Origin: Sphingobacteriaceae bacterium
GTDB taxonomy: Bacteria; Bacteroidota; Bacteroidia; Sphingobacteriales; Sphingobacteriaceae
Length of the DNA: 64,000 nucleotides
NCBI GenBank assembly: GCA_014380615.1
Contig: JACMJM010000025.1
Span: 1-64,000, forward strand
Reading direction: 5' to 3'
In this document: positions 26,480 to 35,458 of the stretch, piece after piece
How positions within the stretch are numbered: the stretch's first letter is position 1
Layout: the number at the start of each line of letters is the position of its first letter
Notes under the pieces: model-generated
Databases searched by the model: none
Seen by the model: the letters and a program-made list of their open reading frames with translations, nothing else
What the model was told of the DNA's origin: nothing
Program-made: the position numbers and the translations under genes

Positions 26480-27301
26480 CTACCCTTTGAAAAAAATATG
26501 ATTGTACACATCTTTCATCTCACCGTTGTCAAATTCTTCGGAACGCTTTTTTTCCCATCGTGTAAACCCGCAACCTAATACGAAATTTAAAATATCCTGA
26601 TAGTCTTCCCATGCTGTATTTAGTTCAACAAGCATCGACTTCAACCGCGGGTCTGACAGTGTTTCTCGAGCTCCTAATATGATCCGCTTTTCCAAGCCAT
26701 CAACGTCGATTTTAATATAGTTAGGGAACTTAGGAGAGAACAACTTAATAAAAGAATCTATGCTCATCCCTATAGTAGAATGTTTATAATCCACATTCTC
26801 CATTTTTTTGTAATCCCATCCAATATTTTCTTTAAAGCTGTTTTGGGATGATCCTATTTGCGATGTTGAGATATAGAAGAAATCAATACACACTTCGTTT
26901 GTCAATGCAAAGCAAAATGCAGATACTTTCTCACTAAGATTATTTACTTCGATGTTTTTCGTAAGCGTATAGTAATTGGAAGGCATTGGCTCTATCGCAA
27001 CTACGTCTAGTCCAGCATCTGCAGCGTATATCGTATATATTCCAACATTAGCCCCTATATCCCACAGAACAGCACCTTTATCAAGACTATTTAGCCATTC
27101 GATAGTTTCAGGTTCTTTGGATAACAAAGTTTGGTATCTATATAATGGAATTGTACCCAGGCAATAAAATTTTAGCTCCTTTCCTTGCACCTTATATGTT
27201 CTCACTTGTACAATATGCTCGGACAAAAAAGCAAATACTTTTGCAGGCAAAATAACTTCAAAGATTATTTTTATAGAGCGGAAGACTTTCTTTAACAACA
27301 T
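26480..27301 (-). CDS. FkbM-family methyltransferase
   Basis: 273 residues from the ATG at 27301, 8 bases after the end of the upstream gene; an ATG at 27346 would overlap that gene. WDIGANVGIYTIYA (SAM motif I), VVAIEPMPSNY and YIKIDVDGLEKRIILGA are diagnostic of FkbM-type enzymes, which O-methylate sugars or polyketides. An N-terminal basic, hydrophobic stretch may associate it with the membrane. Third methyltransferase of the locus. Confidence 0.88.
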   Translation of the reverse strand: MLLKKVFRSIKIIFEVILPAKVFAFLSEHIVQVRTYKVQGKELKFYCLGTIPLYRYQTLLSKEPETIEWLNSLDKGAVLWDIGANVGIYTIYAADAGLDVVAIEPMPSNYYTLTKNIEVNNLSEKVSAFCFALTNEVCIDFFYISTSQIGSSQNSFKENIGWDYKKMENVDYKHSTIGMSIDSFIKLFSPKFPNYIKIDVDGLEKRIILGARETLSDPRLKSMLVELNTAWEDYQDILNFVLGCGFTRWEKKRSEEFDNGEMKDVYNHIFFKG

Positions 27302-27308
27302 TATATGT

Positions 27309-28811
27309 TTAGTTAGTGTTATAAATAAGATTTTTTTTATCGACAAGTAAGAAGGATTGTCTATGATCTAAATTGTATTCCAACTCCTCGATTGTCCTAG
27401 CAACAAGACTTTTAGTGACAACAGATGAATCAAGGAGAACGGTATCTGGATAGCCGTTCTCAACAGGCTCGTAAATATAATATGGGATATCGCAATATCT
27501 TGCTTCAGCAACTGCGGAAGATATACCACCGATTATCATTTTTACATTAGGGAGGTGTTCATACAACATACCAGTTAAAATATCTGCAGAAATATTTTCT
27601 TGTTGAATAAGGTCGCTTACATATTTTAATTCGGAACTACTCTTAATCTTTATAGCAATTTTTTTTTCTAAGTAGCCCTTGCGCTTTAATACCCTGACGA
27701 CATCCAACATCGTTATTGAAGGAGATTGTAAATCTGCTTCTGGATTGGTGTTCAACGGTATCCAGGACATTACCATACAATCATATTTTTTTTCATACTG
27801 AACAGCAACATCATATTTATCAAATACCGGCCACCTCCGCATTTCTATTTTTTCACTATTTAAGCCTTTTTTTTTATAATCCATCACCTGTGCTGCACCA
27901 AAAGCGACGTATTGATTGAAGATAAAATCATCACCTGATTGGACTTTCAGATTTGGATAGTACGAGAGCAGGGAGAACCCGTCAATCATTAAGTGTGTTT
28001 TAATGTCCTTATCAGCACAGAGAGCTCTTATAAGGATATAAGGCTCATATAATTCGCCAGGCAAATAAACAGATTCCGGGCTATACCTGTCGAGTAACTC
28101 CTCATATAATCCCAATACTTTGCCGAAAAAAGGGCGATTAGTGTCATAATATAATACAATGTATTGAGCAAATAATTCAAGCAAATCATCTGGTAAAGGC
28201 ATATTAAGCTTGCTATATTCATGCAACATCTTGCTTATATCAGCTTTATGAATAGTTGAGGGTAGGTAATCGTATGCTTTACCCAGATAGCGTTTTGATG
28301 GATATAAATATGCGCCCCGAAAAAGATTTCTTGAATTAACAAAACGGGCGCCTGGTATATTTCCCTCTAGTGTACGGTATGTCCAATCTGATAAATATAA
28401 GGATTTGCAAGATTGCTCAAAAAATCTCATAGGAGCTTGCAACAGGGAAAGATATTTACTCAAGCGTGTGTAACCCGGCACATGTGAATGCTGCCGATCA
28501 AGCACATCATTGATAACAGGCAATCGATTATCTATTAGCCGCTCTCCAAACGATTTCTGTATCATCAGCCTTATTGGATGTTCTTTCTCGTTGAATGCTA
28601 TCCGTTCACCGCTTTTTAATCTGTTACCAAGACTATAATATTCTTTATATATAGATGCAAAAAATACAACCGCAGCACTTCCTATTAATTGGCCATATGA
28701 AAGATTCCCTTTGCAAAGTCGATCACACCCATTCTCATCTCTATAAAAATTAAGTGCAAATGCATTCAATTTATTATAAAGTGTGCTTTCAGCTATAGCC
28801 TCAAACTTCAT
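27309..28811 (-). CDS. Orphan GT-B-like transferase near the pseudaminic genes
   Basis: 500 residues, no signal peptide. I do not recognise a named family. The C-terminal part has the alternating strand/helix pattern of a GT-B donor domain: YDCMVMSWIPL, IAIKIKSSSEL, VKMIIGGISSAVAEARYCDIPYYIYEP. The S-S pair followed by an acidic helix resembles the donor site of CMP-sialate transferases, but no clear HP motif was found. It lies between FkbM and FemAB genes close to the pseudaminic-acid set, so it is a candidate for the nonulosonate transferase. Low certainty. Confidence 0.45.
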   Translation of the reverse strand: MKFEAIAESTLYNKLNAFALNFYRDENGCDRLCKGNLSYGQLIGSAAVVFFASIYKEYYSLGNRLKSGERIAFNEKEHPIRLMIQKSFGERLIDNRLPVINDVLDRQHSHVPGYTRLSKYLSLLQAPMRFFEQSCKSLYLSDWTYRTLEGNIPGARFVNSRNLFRGAYLYPSKRYLGKAYDYLPSTIHKADISKMLHEYSKLNMPLPDDLLELFAQYIVLYYDTNRPFFGKVLGLYEELLDRYSPESVYLPGELYEPYILIRALCADKDIKTHLMIDGFSLLSYYPNLKVQSGDDFIFNQYVAFGAAQVMDYKKKGLNSEKIEMRRWPVFDKYDVAVQYEKKYDCMVMSWIPLNTNPEADLQSPSITMLDVVRVLKRKGYLEKKIAIKIKSSSELKYVSDLIQQENISADILTGMLYEHLPNVKMIIGGISSAVAEARYCDIPYYIYEPVENGYPDTVLLDSSVVTKSLVARTIEELEYNLDHRQSFLLVDKKNLIYNTN

Positions 28812-29851
28812 TATGCAATATATGTTTTCAAAATATGGCGAGTTTCGATATCTAAATGTGTAGCGAAGCCATGCTTGAAGGCAGCAATATTCAAAATCTT
28901 TTCATCAGGTACTGGCATTTCAGTTCTATAATAACGCCTGCCAATATTATACAATTTGAGCCCTAGTTCTTTCATATAAGTTATTCCGGTGAGTTGAGCG
29001 AGATGGCCCAAAGGCTGGTCAAAAAGTTCACGCCTGTAAACACCAACGGAATAATATGCTTCATCTTTAGTATAGTTAAAATAGGCCCCTCCTACCATTT
29101 GTCCACCTTGAGCATATAATATCACCAGAAAAGCCTGTCGATTCAGCAGCATCTGGTATTGCTTCTCCCAAGATTCGTCTGACCGGGTCCTGCGCTGGCT
29201 CACTTCAATATGCAGATTCTTATAAGCCTCAAAAATTTCTTTCTCTGTATCCTCTGCTGATACAATACAATTCCATAATCCCTTTGCTTTGTTCACAAGA
29301 TGCTTATAACTCTTTCGGAAATTCGAAAGAATAGCCTCATTAGTCCACGAAAGATCTACATATAAATTATGTGTGAGCAACACCTCTGCACTTTCCTCAG
29401 CGACCTTTTGATACCATTTGCCCATTGTTTGGATATGTCGATTAGTGATAACGTTTAATTCTTTGAGGCGATAGCTTGAGGCAAGCTGGTTCAAAAAATT
29501 GAACAAGTCCACCTCTCCTCTAGAACGGATATTTTCCGGAAGGTCTTTTACATGCAACGGCGAAATCACGCCACCCCCAAAAGTATCGAATGTAGTTAGT
29601 CCGTCTATATTCGTTAATGCAATAAAAGGTAAGATAAGTTTAGGCTGGCCGTTCAGTTGGTATACTAAATGAAAAGGCTTTACTTCTTGATATTGTTCAG
29701 AAGACTTGTAATAATCACACTGATATTCCATAAAGTCATAGGCGCAATATACCGGACAAAAATCGAGTTTTTGCAATGTTGCTTCCCAGGTCTGCTTATC
29801 TGCGAGAGCTATATTGGTATTCGTATTTATGGTGGTTAATGAGCCTGTCAT
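28811..29851 (-). CDS. FemAB-like/GNAT acyltransferase
   Basis: 346 residues with the FemAB/GNAT double-domain look: VDLSWTNEAILSNFRKSYKHLVNKA near 170-195, then SDESWEKQYQML and GGAYFNYTKDEAYYSVGVYRREL. Such proteins occur often in nonulosonate loci and are presumed to acylate or aminoacylate an amino group of the sugar. Its start forms a TAATG with the stop of the gene before it being the ABC transporter's downstream partner, so it is translationally linked. Substrate unproven. Confidence 0.75.
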   Translation of the reverse strand: MTGSLTTINTNTNIALADKQTWEATLQKLDFCPVYCAYDFMEYQCDYYKSSEQYQEVKPFHLVYQLNGQPKLILPFIALTNIDGLTTFDTFGGGVISPLHVKDLPENIRSRGEVDLFNFLNQLASSYRLKELNVITNRHIQTMGKWYQKVAEESAEVLLTHNLYVDLSWTNEAILSNFRKSYKHLVNKAKGLWNCIVSAEDTEKEIFEAYKNLHIEVSQRRTRSDESWEKQYQMLLNRQAFLVILYAQGGQMVGGAYFNYTKDEAYYSVGVYRRELFDQPLGHLAQLTGITYMKELGLKLYNIGRRYYRTEMPVPDEKILNIAAFKHGFATHLDIETRHILKTYIA

Positions 29852-31629
29852 TTGAGAATATTTTCCGTTTGTGACAATAATACGTACCCATCGTATGAAT
29901 CATGTATCATAACCTTCTTGTTTTTTACTTCAAAGATAGTATTCACCAGACGAAGTGTGCTTACCCTGTGTGCAATAATAAAAAGAGTTACGTTATCGCC
30001 AGATTCATAAATGGATTGCATGATCTTTTCCTCTGTTTCACTATCAAGTGCACTGGTGGCTTCATCAAATATTACTATCTCGGCTTGCTTATACAATGCA
30101 CGGGCAATACCGATACGTTGTCGCTGACCACCAGACAAACGTACTCCTCTTTCACCCACCTGTGTATCATATTTTTCCGGCAACTGCATAATAAAATCAT
30201 GTAATTGCGCTTTCTTAGCTGCTGCATGTACTCGTTCCATATCTATCTCCTCATTGTTTAATCCGAAAGCGATATTATCTTTTATTGAGAGATCGGAGAG
30301 GTAAATATTCTGAGGTACATGTGCGATTGCATTACGCCATTTTTTTATATTATCCTGAGTCAACTCAACCCCATCTATTAGGATCTGTCCACTTGTAGGC
30401 TCAAGCAGTCCCATTAGAATATCCATCAGAGTCGTTTTACCCATGCCTGTTTTGCCTACAACCCCAATTCTAGATCCTACAGGAATATTCAGGTTTACAT
30501 TCTGAATTACATTTGGATGTTGAAGGTCGTACTGAAATGATACGTCTTTGAATTCAAAGCCCACGCTGATATCCATCTTATTATGCTCGCTGGATTCACT
30601 CCCTTTATAATTAATTCTTACTTCATTGGCAAGCCTGTTCATGGCAACAGAATTTCCTACCAGGGAGGACCAGGACGTGTACAATAATTGGGCAGTAGGT
30701 AATATCCGCTGGGCAGAAAAAGCAAAAGCTGCTATCACAGGAAAAATATCTGATCCTGAGTGATTAAAGGAAACAGAAAGGATAGCGACTGCACAGATAG
30801 TAATTATACCCAGGGTCTCTACAAAATAGCGTGGCGATGTGCCTGCAATCACGTTTTCAGATTGTGCATTACGTAAAGGGGTGTTGATAGCGGAGAATGT
30901 CTTAATATAATATTTTTGGTTGCCTTCCAGATTGATTTCGCGAATCCCACCCAGACTTTCCTGGATTAATTTGATCAGCTTTTCATCCAACTTTACAATA
31001 AGCCCACTATTCAAATGTAGTTTTTTTACCGCTCTTTTCGAGATGATCCAGTATGCACCACCAAACACCACCACGATAACAGTCGCTACCATAGGACTGA
31101 TCACAAAAAGCGCGACAAGTATTGAGAAAACAATGAAAAAAGAGTTGACAAATGTTAGCAACGGAATAAAAATACCGCTAATCATACTGTTTATCTTGAT
31201 TGTCAGATCGCTGATCATCTCGCTTGAGTTCTCTTTGAGATGAATAGGATATGGCTTATATAATGCATTCGAATATACCTTAACAGCCACATTGGATGAG
31301 ATACTGAAGGCAAGTTTATTGGTAAACACAAGTGTGACATACCTGATCACTCCAACAATAATTGTGATCATCGCAAAGACTACCAGGAGTGCCAGCACCT
31401 TGTTATGAGAGAGCCCTGGAATATTCGATAGTACACGATCAAGCATGGGATACTTGAGTATATTACTTTCGTTCATCATCAAGCTCACAATCGGAATGAT
31501 ACTGCCTATGCTGACAACTTCCGCCACTGCGTTAACAATATTCAAAAGAAACAATAATATGATCTTCCTTTTATTGAAAGAAGCTAATGATTGCCATAAA
31601 TATTTTAAAGATACCGTTATGTTGGTCAT
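29848..31629 (-). CDS. ABC-type lipid-linked oligosaccharide flippase (PglK-like)
   Basis: 593 residues: six membrane segments in the first 320 residues, then a complete nucleotide-binding domain with Walker A GKTGMGKTTL, LSGGQRQRIGIARAL and Walker B IVIFDEATSALDS. PglK/WlaB and MsbA share this layout of fused halves that act as homodimers. No MATE-type Wzx gene is present in the window, so this protein is the likely flippase for the undecaprenyl-linked repeat. It neighbours PIG-L (13-base gap) and FemAB (4-base overlap). Confidence 0.88.
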   Translation of the reverse strand: MTNITVSLKYLWQSLASFNKRKIILLFLLNIVNAVAEVVSIGSIIPIVSLMMNESNILKYPMLDRVLSNIPGLSHNKVLALLVVFAMITIIVGVIRYVTLVFTNKLAFSISSNVAVKVYSNALYKPYPIHLKENSSEMISDLTIKINSMISGIFIPLLTFVNSFFIVFSILVALFVISPMVATVIVVVFGGAYWIISKRAVKKLHLNSGLIVKLDEKLIKLIQESLGGIREINLEGNQKYYIKTFSAINTPLRNAQSENVIAGTSPRYFVETLGIITICAVAILSVSFNHSGSDIFPVIAAFAFSAQRILPTAQLLYTSWSSLVGNSVAMNRLANEVRINYKGSESSEHNKMDISVGFEFKDVSFQYDLQHPNVIQNVNLNIPVGSRIGVVGKTGMGKTTLMDILMGLLEPTSGQILIDGVELTQDNIKKWRNAIAHVPQNIYLSDLSIKDNIAFGLNNEEIDMERVHAAAKKAQLHDFIMQLPEKYDTQVGERGVRLSGGQRQRIGIARALYKQAEIVIFDEATSALDSETEEKIMQSIYESGDNVTLFIIAHRVSTLRLVNTIFEVKNKKVMIHDSYDGYVLLSQTENILK

Positions 31630-31642
31630 AGATCTCTCCTAG

Positions 31643-32353
31643 TTAGCAAATGGTCCTCACAATAGTAAAAGCTTCTGCATATGCAACACCTACCGCTATA
31701 CCCCATCTTTGTGCCTGTATAAACAAAGCTTCGGGCGAACGGGGATGTGGATAAGGGCGTTTTTCGAATTCATACGCTTCCATACCTTTTACTTTTGCAT
31801 TGAGGCTTTCTTCTGTTACTTGCACAAAAAAGTTTGGCACGAAATGACGGGGATCTGAAGAAGCTCGCCATTCGGTTCCTGAAGGTGTTTCGAAAGTGAT
31901 AATAGTTTTGGAGTGTTCATGCGACATTGGGCGGCATGCAGTAATTACGGCTTCAAACGTACGCTGGTGATCTACGTTCAAGTCACCGCCATGGTGGGTA
32001 AAGATGACTTCCGCCTGAAATGCCTCCTTCTCTTTTTCAATCACCTTTATAATATCTAGCAATGCCACAGAGTCGAACCTATTATCGGGAAAATCATGCA
32101 CAGCCACTGAGTGATAACCAATAGCCGCCTGCGCTTTTTTAATATTGCTCTTATGAATGGTCAATTCATCCTCCCATTGCTGGATATCTCTACGGTCGGA
32201 TCGCGAAGTAATACCCTCTCCTAAAATAACCAAATGCGTTTGTACACCATATTCGTTTATAAGACGATGCATTGATGCACCCAATCCCAAAAGCTCATCA
32301 TCCGGATGAGCTACCACAATCATAATCTTTTTATTTCTTAACGATTCTAACAT
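31643..32353 (-). CDS. PIG-L/LmbE family N-deacetylase
   Basis: 236 residues from the ATG at 32353, overlapping the formyltransferase gene by 23 bases; an ATG at 32389 is an alternative. VVAHPDDELLGLG (Zn site and catalytic Asp) and THHGGDLNVDHQ (third Zn ligand) are the family signatures. PIG-L enzymes remove acetyl groups from N-acetyl sugars. Directly beside a formyltransferase and pseudaminic synthase, it probably frees an amino group for N-formylation. Confidence 0.88.
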   Translation of the reverse strand: MLESLRNKKIMIVVAHPDDELLGLGASMHRLINEYGVQTHLVILGEGITSRSDRRDIQQWEDELTIHKSNIKKAQAAIGYHSVAVHDFPDNRFDSVALLDIIKVIEKEKEAFQAEVIFTHHGGDLNVDHQRTFEAVITACRPMSHEHSKTIITFETPSGTEWRASSDPRHFVPNFFVQVTEESLNAKVKGMEAYEFEKRPYPHPRSPEALFIQAQRWGIAVGVAYAEAFTIVRTIC

Positions 32354-33005
32354 TAGCGAGTATTGAATTGTCTGCAGACAGTTCTGCATTGTAGAATTCG
32401 AACTTAAAGTAGTCAGTCTCTAAAAAGGCATTTGGATACCCTTCACATTGAAGCATACGTATATGATCATAAATTTCTACTGGTAATTTTACACCTTTGA
32501 GGTTCCCTTCTTCGGGTTTTCTTCTATGAAACAAAGTAACCTCGCCCTTTTGAGGAACAGGAATCGGATTTTTAGTTAGGATTTCTATGATCATTTCATG
32601 TATCACACTCGACGATCTGATAAAGATCTCCTCTGCCGTGCCTTTAAGGCCCAAAGTTTTTTTTAAATATATATCCCCAGTATCGAGGCCTTTGCCAACT
32701 TTTATTGCCGATATTTTTGTTTCGTTGCATCCTCTCACTATCAAGTTTTGCAAAGGACTTCCTCCTCTTCCGAATGGAAGATCTGTCATATGAAACACGA
32801 CACAGGTATAGTTTTCATATACAGAAGAAGGAATAATATCCGACCAATGGGGAATGAATATCCAATCGGGCTTGATCGATTGAAGGTGCTCATAGCTAAG
32901 TTCATGCCTTTCAAATACTCTTATCCATTCATGCGTTCCCGAATGTGACAGTGCATTAAATAACTCATGATGCCATGGTTTATTAGTAGCTAATATGCAT
33001 CTCAT
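32331..33005 (-). CDS. Sugar N-formyltransferase
   Basis: 224 residues similar to the N-terminal domain of methionyl-tRNA formyltransferase: CVVFHMTDLPFGRGGSPLQNLI contains the substrate loop, with Asn-His-Asp positions replaced by F-H-x-D type residues, and GLDTGDIYLKK follows. Related enzymes (for example those making Qui3NFo) transfer a formyl group from N10-formyl-tetrahydrofolate to an amino sugar. It overlaps pseI by 4 bases and PIG-L by 23, so it likely modifies an amino group of the nonulosonate or its UDP precursor. The catalytic Asn cannot be placed with certainty. Confidence 0.8.
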   Translation of the reverse strand: MRCILATNKPWHHELFNALSHSGTHEWIRVFERHELSYEHLQSIKPDWIFIPHWSDIIPSSVYENYTCVVFHMTDLPFGRGGSPLQNLIVRGCNETKISAIKVGKGLDTGDIYLKKTLGLKGTAEEIFIRSSSVIHEMIIEILTKNPIPVPQKGEVTLFHRRKPEEGNLKGVKLPVEIYDHIRMLQCEGYPNAFLETDYFKFEFYNAELSADNSILANVRIVKK

Positions 33006-34042
33006 AAAACTTCCCAGCTAAGTGGTGTTCCTGCTTTAATATCCCTTGAAATTCTTTTCCCAAGAACAATATCATAGTATTTAGGAAGCAAGCCATCCCC
33101 AGGCCTGACCACTCGGACATTTTCTGGCGTTAATAGCTCTCCTGCCGCAACATCTTTAGTTATATATATCGAACGCTTAAAGAGCAGATTTTTTTCTTCT
33201 GCCTTCTGCACACCATACTGTATTATTCCTAAAGCTTCGAAAGCACGTTCCGACTCAATAACTAGACCTTTTAACTCCTCAGGCTCAATAGAAAATGTGC
33301 TGTCGACCCCTCCATCGGCTCTACGTAACGTAAAGTGCTTTTCTATTACTCTTGCTCCCAATGCAACAGCTGCGATTGAGGCGCCGATACCCATTGTGTG
33401 ATCCGACAAGCCTACATGGCAATTAAATAATTGCTGCATATGTGGAATTGTTAATAAGTTAGTATTTTTAGCCGTTGCAGGATAAGTACTGGTACATTTA
33501 AGGAGCACTAAATCTGTACAGCCATTGGCACGTAGTGTTCTTACAGCTTCATCAATATCGGAAACATTAGTGGCTCCAGTAGAAATGATAATCGGTTTAC
33601 GTGTTTTTGCAACTTTCTTTAATAAAGGAATATCCGTATTCTCAAAAGAAGCTATCTTATAGGCATTAACCTGTAAGTCTTCAAGAAAATCAACTGCGGT
33701 TTCATCAAAGGGCGTACTAAAGGCTATTAGACCAAGAGACTTTGCATAGTCAAATATTGGCTTATGCCATTCCCATGGCGTAAACGCTTCTTGATATAAG
33801 TCATACAATTCCCTTCCCTTCCACAAAGAACTTTCATCATTTATGGTGAAAGCACCCTTGATTGTCATGGTATCTGGCGTATAAGTTTGCAACTTTATAG
33901 CATGCGCTCCGAATCTAGCCGCCTCTTCAACAATTTTTAATGCTCTATCAAGAGATTGGTTATGATTACCACTCATCTCAGCTATGATAAAAGGCTTGTG
34001 ATGAGTGCCAATAGTAATCGATTCGATCTGAATATCTCTCAT
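33002..34042 (-). CDS. pseI: Pseudaminic acid synthase
   Basis: 346 residues. N-terminal TIM barrel (FIIAEMSGNHNQSL, AIKLQTYTPDTMT, YKIASFEN, GLSDHTMG, VIEKHFTL) and a C-terminal SAF/antifreeze-like domain (AAGELLTPENVRVVRPGDGL) are those of PseI. It condenses phosphoenolpyruvate with 2,4-diacetamido-2,4,6-trideoxy-L-altrose. The QTYTPDTMT motif separates PseI from NeuB and LegI. Overlaps pseGH by 4 bases. Confidence 0.93.
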   Translation of the reverse strand: MRDIQIESITIGTHHKPFIIAEMSGNHNQSLDRALKIVEEAARFGAHAIKLQTYTPDTMTIKGAFTINDESSLWKGRELYDLYQEAFTPWEWHKPIFDYAKSLGLIAFSTPFDETAVDFLEDLQVNAYKIASFENTDIPLLKKVAKTRKPIIISTGATNVSDIDEAVRTLRANGCTDLVLLKCTSTYPATAKNTNLLTIPHMQQLFNCHVGLSDHTMGIGASIAAVALGARVIEKHFTLRRADGGVDSTFSIEPEELKGLVIESERAFEALGIIQYGVQKAEEKNLLFKRSIYITKDVAAGELLTPENVRVVRPGDGLLPKYYDIVLGKRISRDIKAGTPLSWEVL

Positions 34043-35451
34043 TGTTGTCGCTTATAATAGGTATTAAGTAAAAGCTCGTCTTTCATAATCACATCTCCCT
34101 TTGTAAAGCCGAAGTTTTCGAATATCTTGTTAGACCTCTCATTTTCATTTTTTACAACTGCCTTGATTCCATCTTTTACAAACCCGTCTATCGTCATTTC
34201 AATAATTTTGTTCCCGAGTCCCATCCCTCTGTAATCCGAGTCTATAGAATAATCCATTTCCCACCCGGAATCAATTTGATCATATCTGATTTGGCCCACA
34301 GGTATCCCGAAGAATTCCAAAATCGATATTTTGGTTTGCTTAGAATTGAGCTTAGCATAAAACCATTTCTGATGTCCATCAAGGGTTATCGTCTCCTGTC
34401 GGATAGAACTGTCCCTTACTGCTTTATCATTTGCCCAATTGAATAGTAATTTACAGTCGCGTACACTCGCCTCTCTTATATTTAATCCTAAATCATAAAA
34501 CTTTAGATTAATTCTTTTAGGCGAATTTCCGTCGATTATAGTTTTTCTATCTTGATTTATCTCTAATGCTAGCGCTTTAGTAATCGCATCTTTAATCGCA
34601 CTATACTGAAAACTTGTTGTTATATCTATACCTTCCAACTTGCTAAAACCGGCAAAAAGCTTTTCTTGGTTATTTGTATATGTACCTGAAATAATTATTG
34701 GACTGATAGCAACAGCTTCGTACAAAATACCGCTTGCTGGCACAATAGCCACATCAGCGTCCATCAGAAGCTTCACTATCTGATTCTCGTTAACATCATG
34801 ATGCAGATTAACCCTTTTGTCTGTAACATATGCTGAAAGTGTTTCCTTATACAAATATGATGCGCCAATCACTATATCTATTTTATTTAATTGCTCGATT
34901 TCCACCGCTGCCTGAAGCGACTCGAGAGTACAATTATTAAAATCTGATCCACCAAAACAAATAAATAGAGTTTCAATATTTGAAGTTCTTTTTTTGGGAT
35001 TCACTTTCAGAAATTCAGGGCGCAATAAAGCAAAATCTGTTCCCAGAGCGAATTTCGTATAGGGTTGTGCTATATAATGCTCAATGTCAGGTGCATGATT
35101 AATTATAAGGTCGGCATCAAAATCCCTGTCACCCAGGTCATCAATACAAACCAGCTTTGCTCCGCGTTGACGAATTGTTCTCTGAACCTCAATATCGAAT
35201 GTATAATTGTCCACAACTACAATTTGGCCAAATTGAAGGTTCATTATCCATTCTGCTTCATTATGGATTGCTGTACATTCGAAACCAAATCGATTTAAAT
35301 CATTTTTAAAAGCTTCCGGCGCTTCTCTGATAAGAAAGTGTATTGAAAAACATTGGTCCAACATCCTTGCTAACGCAAGGCTTCTTATCAAGTGGCCTAA
35401 GCCGATGGCAGCATTTCCATCTACACGAAAAAAAACCTGAACCTTTCTCAC
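34039..35451 (-). CDS. pseG: Fused PseG nucleotidase and PseH acetyltransferase
   Basis: 470 residues in two domains. Residues 1 to about 315 match PseG, the UDP-sugar hydrolase: RVDGNAAIGLGHLIRS, CIDDLGDRDFDADLIINHAP and a GT-B-like C-half with ICFGGSD. Residues about 325-465 are a GNAT domain (NIREASVRDCKLLFNWAND, MDYSIDSDYRGMGLGNKI, KNENERSNKIFENFGF), fitting PseH. The fusion would acetylate the 4-amino group and release UDP in one polypeptide. No stop or linker break is seen. Confidence 0.9.
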   Translation of the reverse strand: MRKVQVFFRVDGNAAIGLGHLIRSLALARMLDQCFSIHFLIREAPEAFKNDLNRFGFECTAIHNEAEWIMNLQFGQIVVVDNYTFDIEVQRTIRQRGAKLVCIDDLGDRDFDADLIINHAPDIEHYIAQPYTKFALGTDFALLRPEFLKVNPKKRTSNIETLFICFGGSDFNNCTLESLQAAVEIEQLNKIDIVIGASYLYKETLSAYVTDKRVNLHHDVNENQIVKLLMDADVAIVPASGILYEAVAISPIIISGTYTNNQEKLFAGFSKLEGIDITTSFQYSAIKDAITKALALEINQDRKTIIDGNSPKRINLKFYDLGLNIREASVRDCKLLFNWANDKAVRDSSIRQETITLDGHQKWFYAKLNSKQTKISILEFFGIPVGQIRYDQIDSGWEMDYSIDSDYRGMGLGNKIIEMTIDGFVKDGIKAVVKNENERSNKIFENFGFTKGDVIMKDELLLNTYYKRQQ

Positions 35452-35458
35452 TCTTTAA

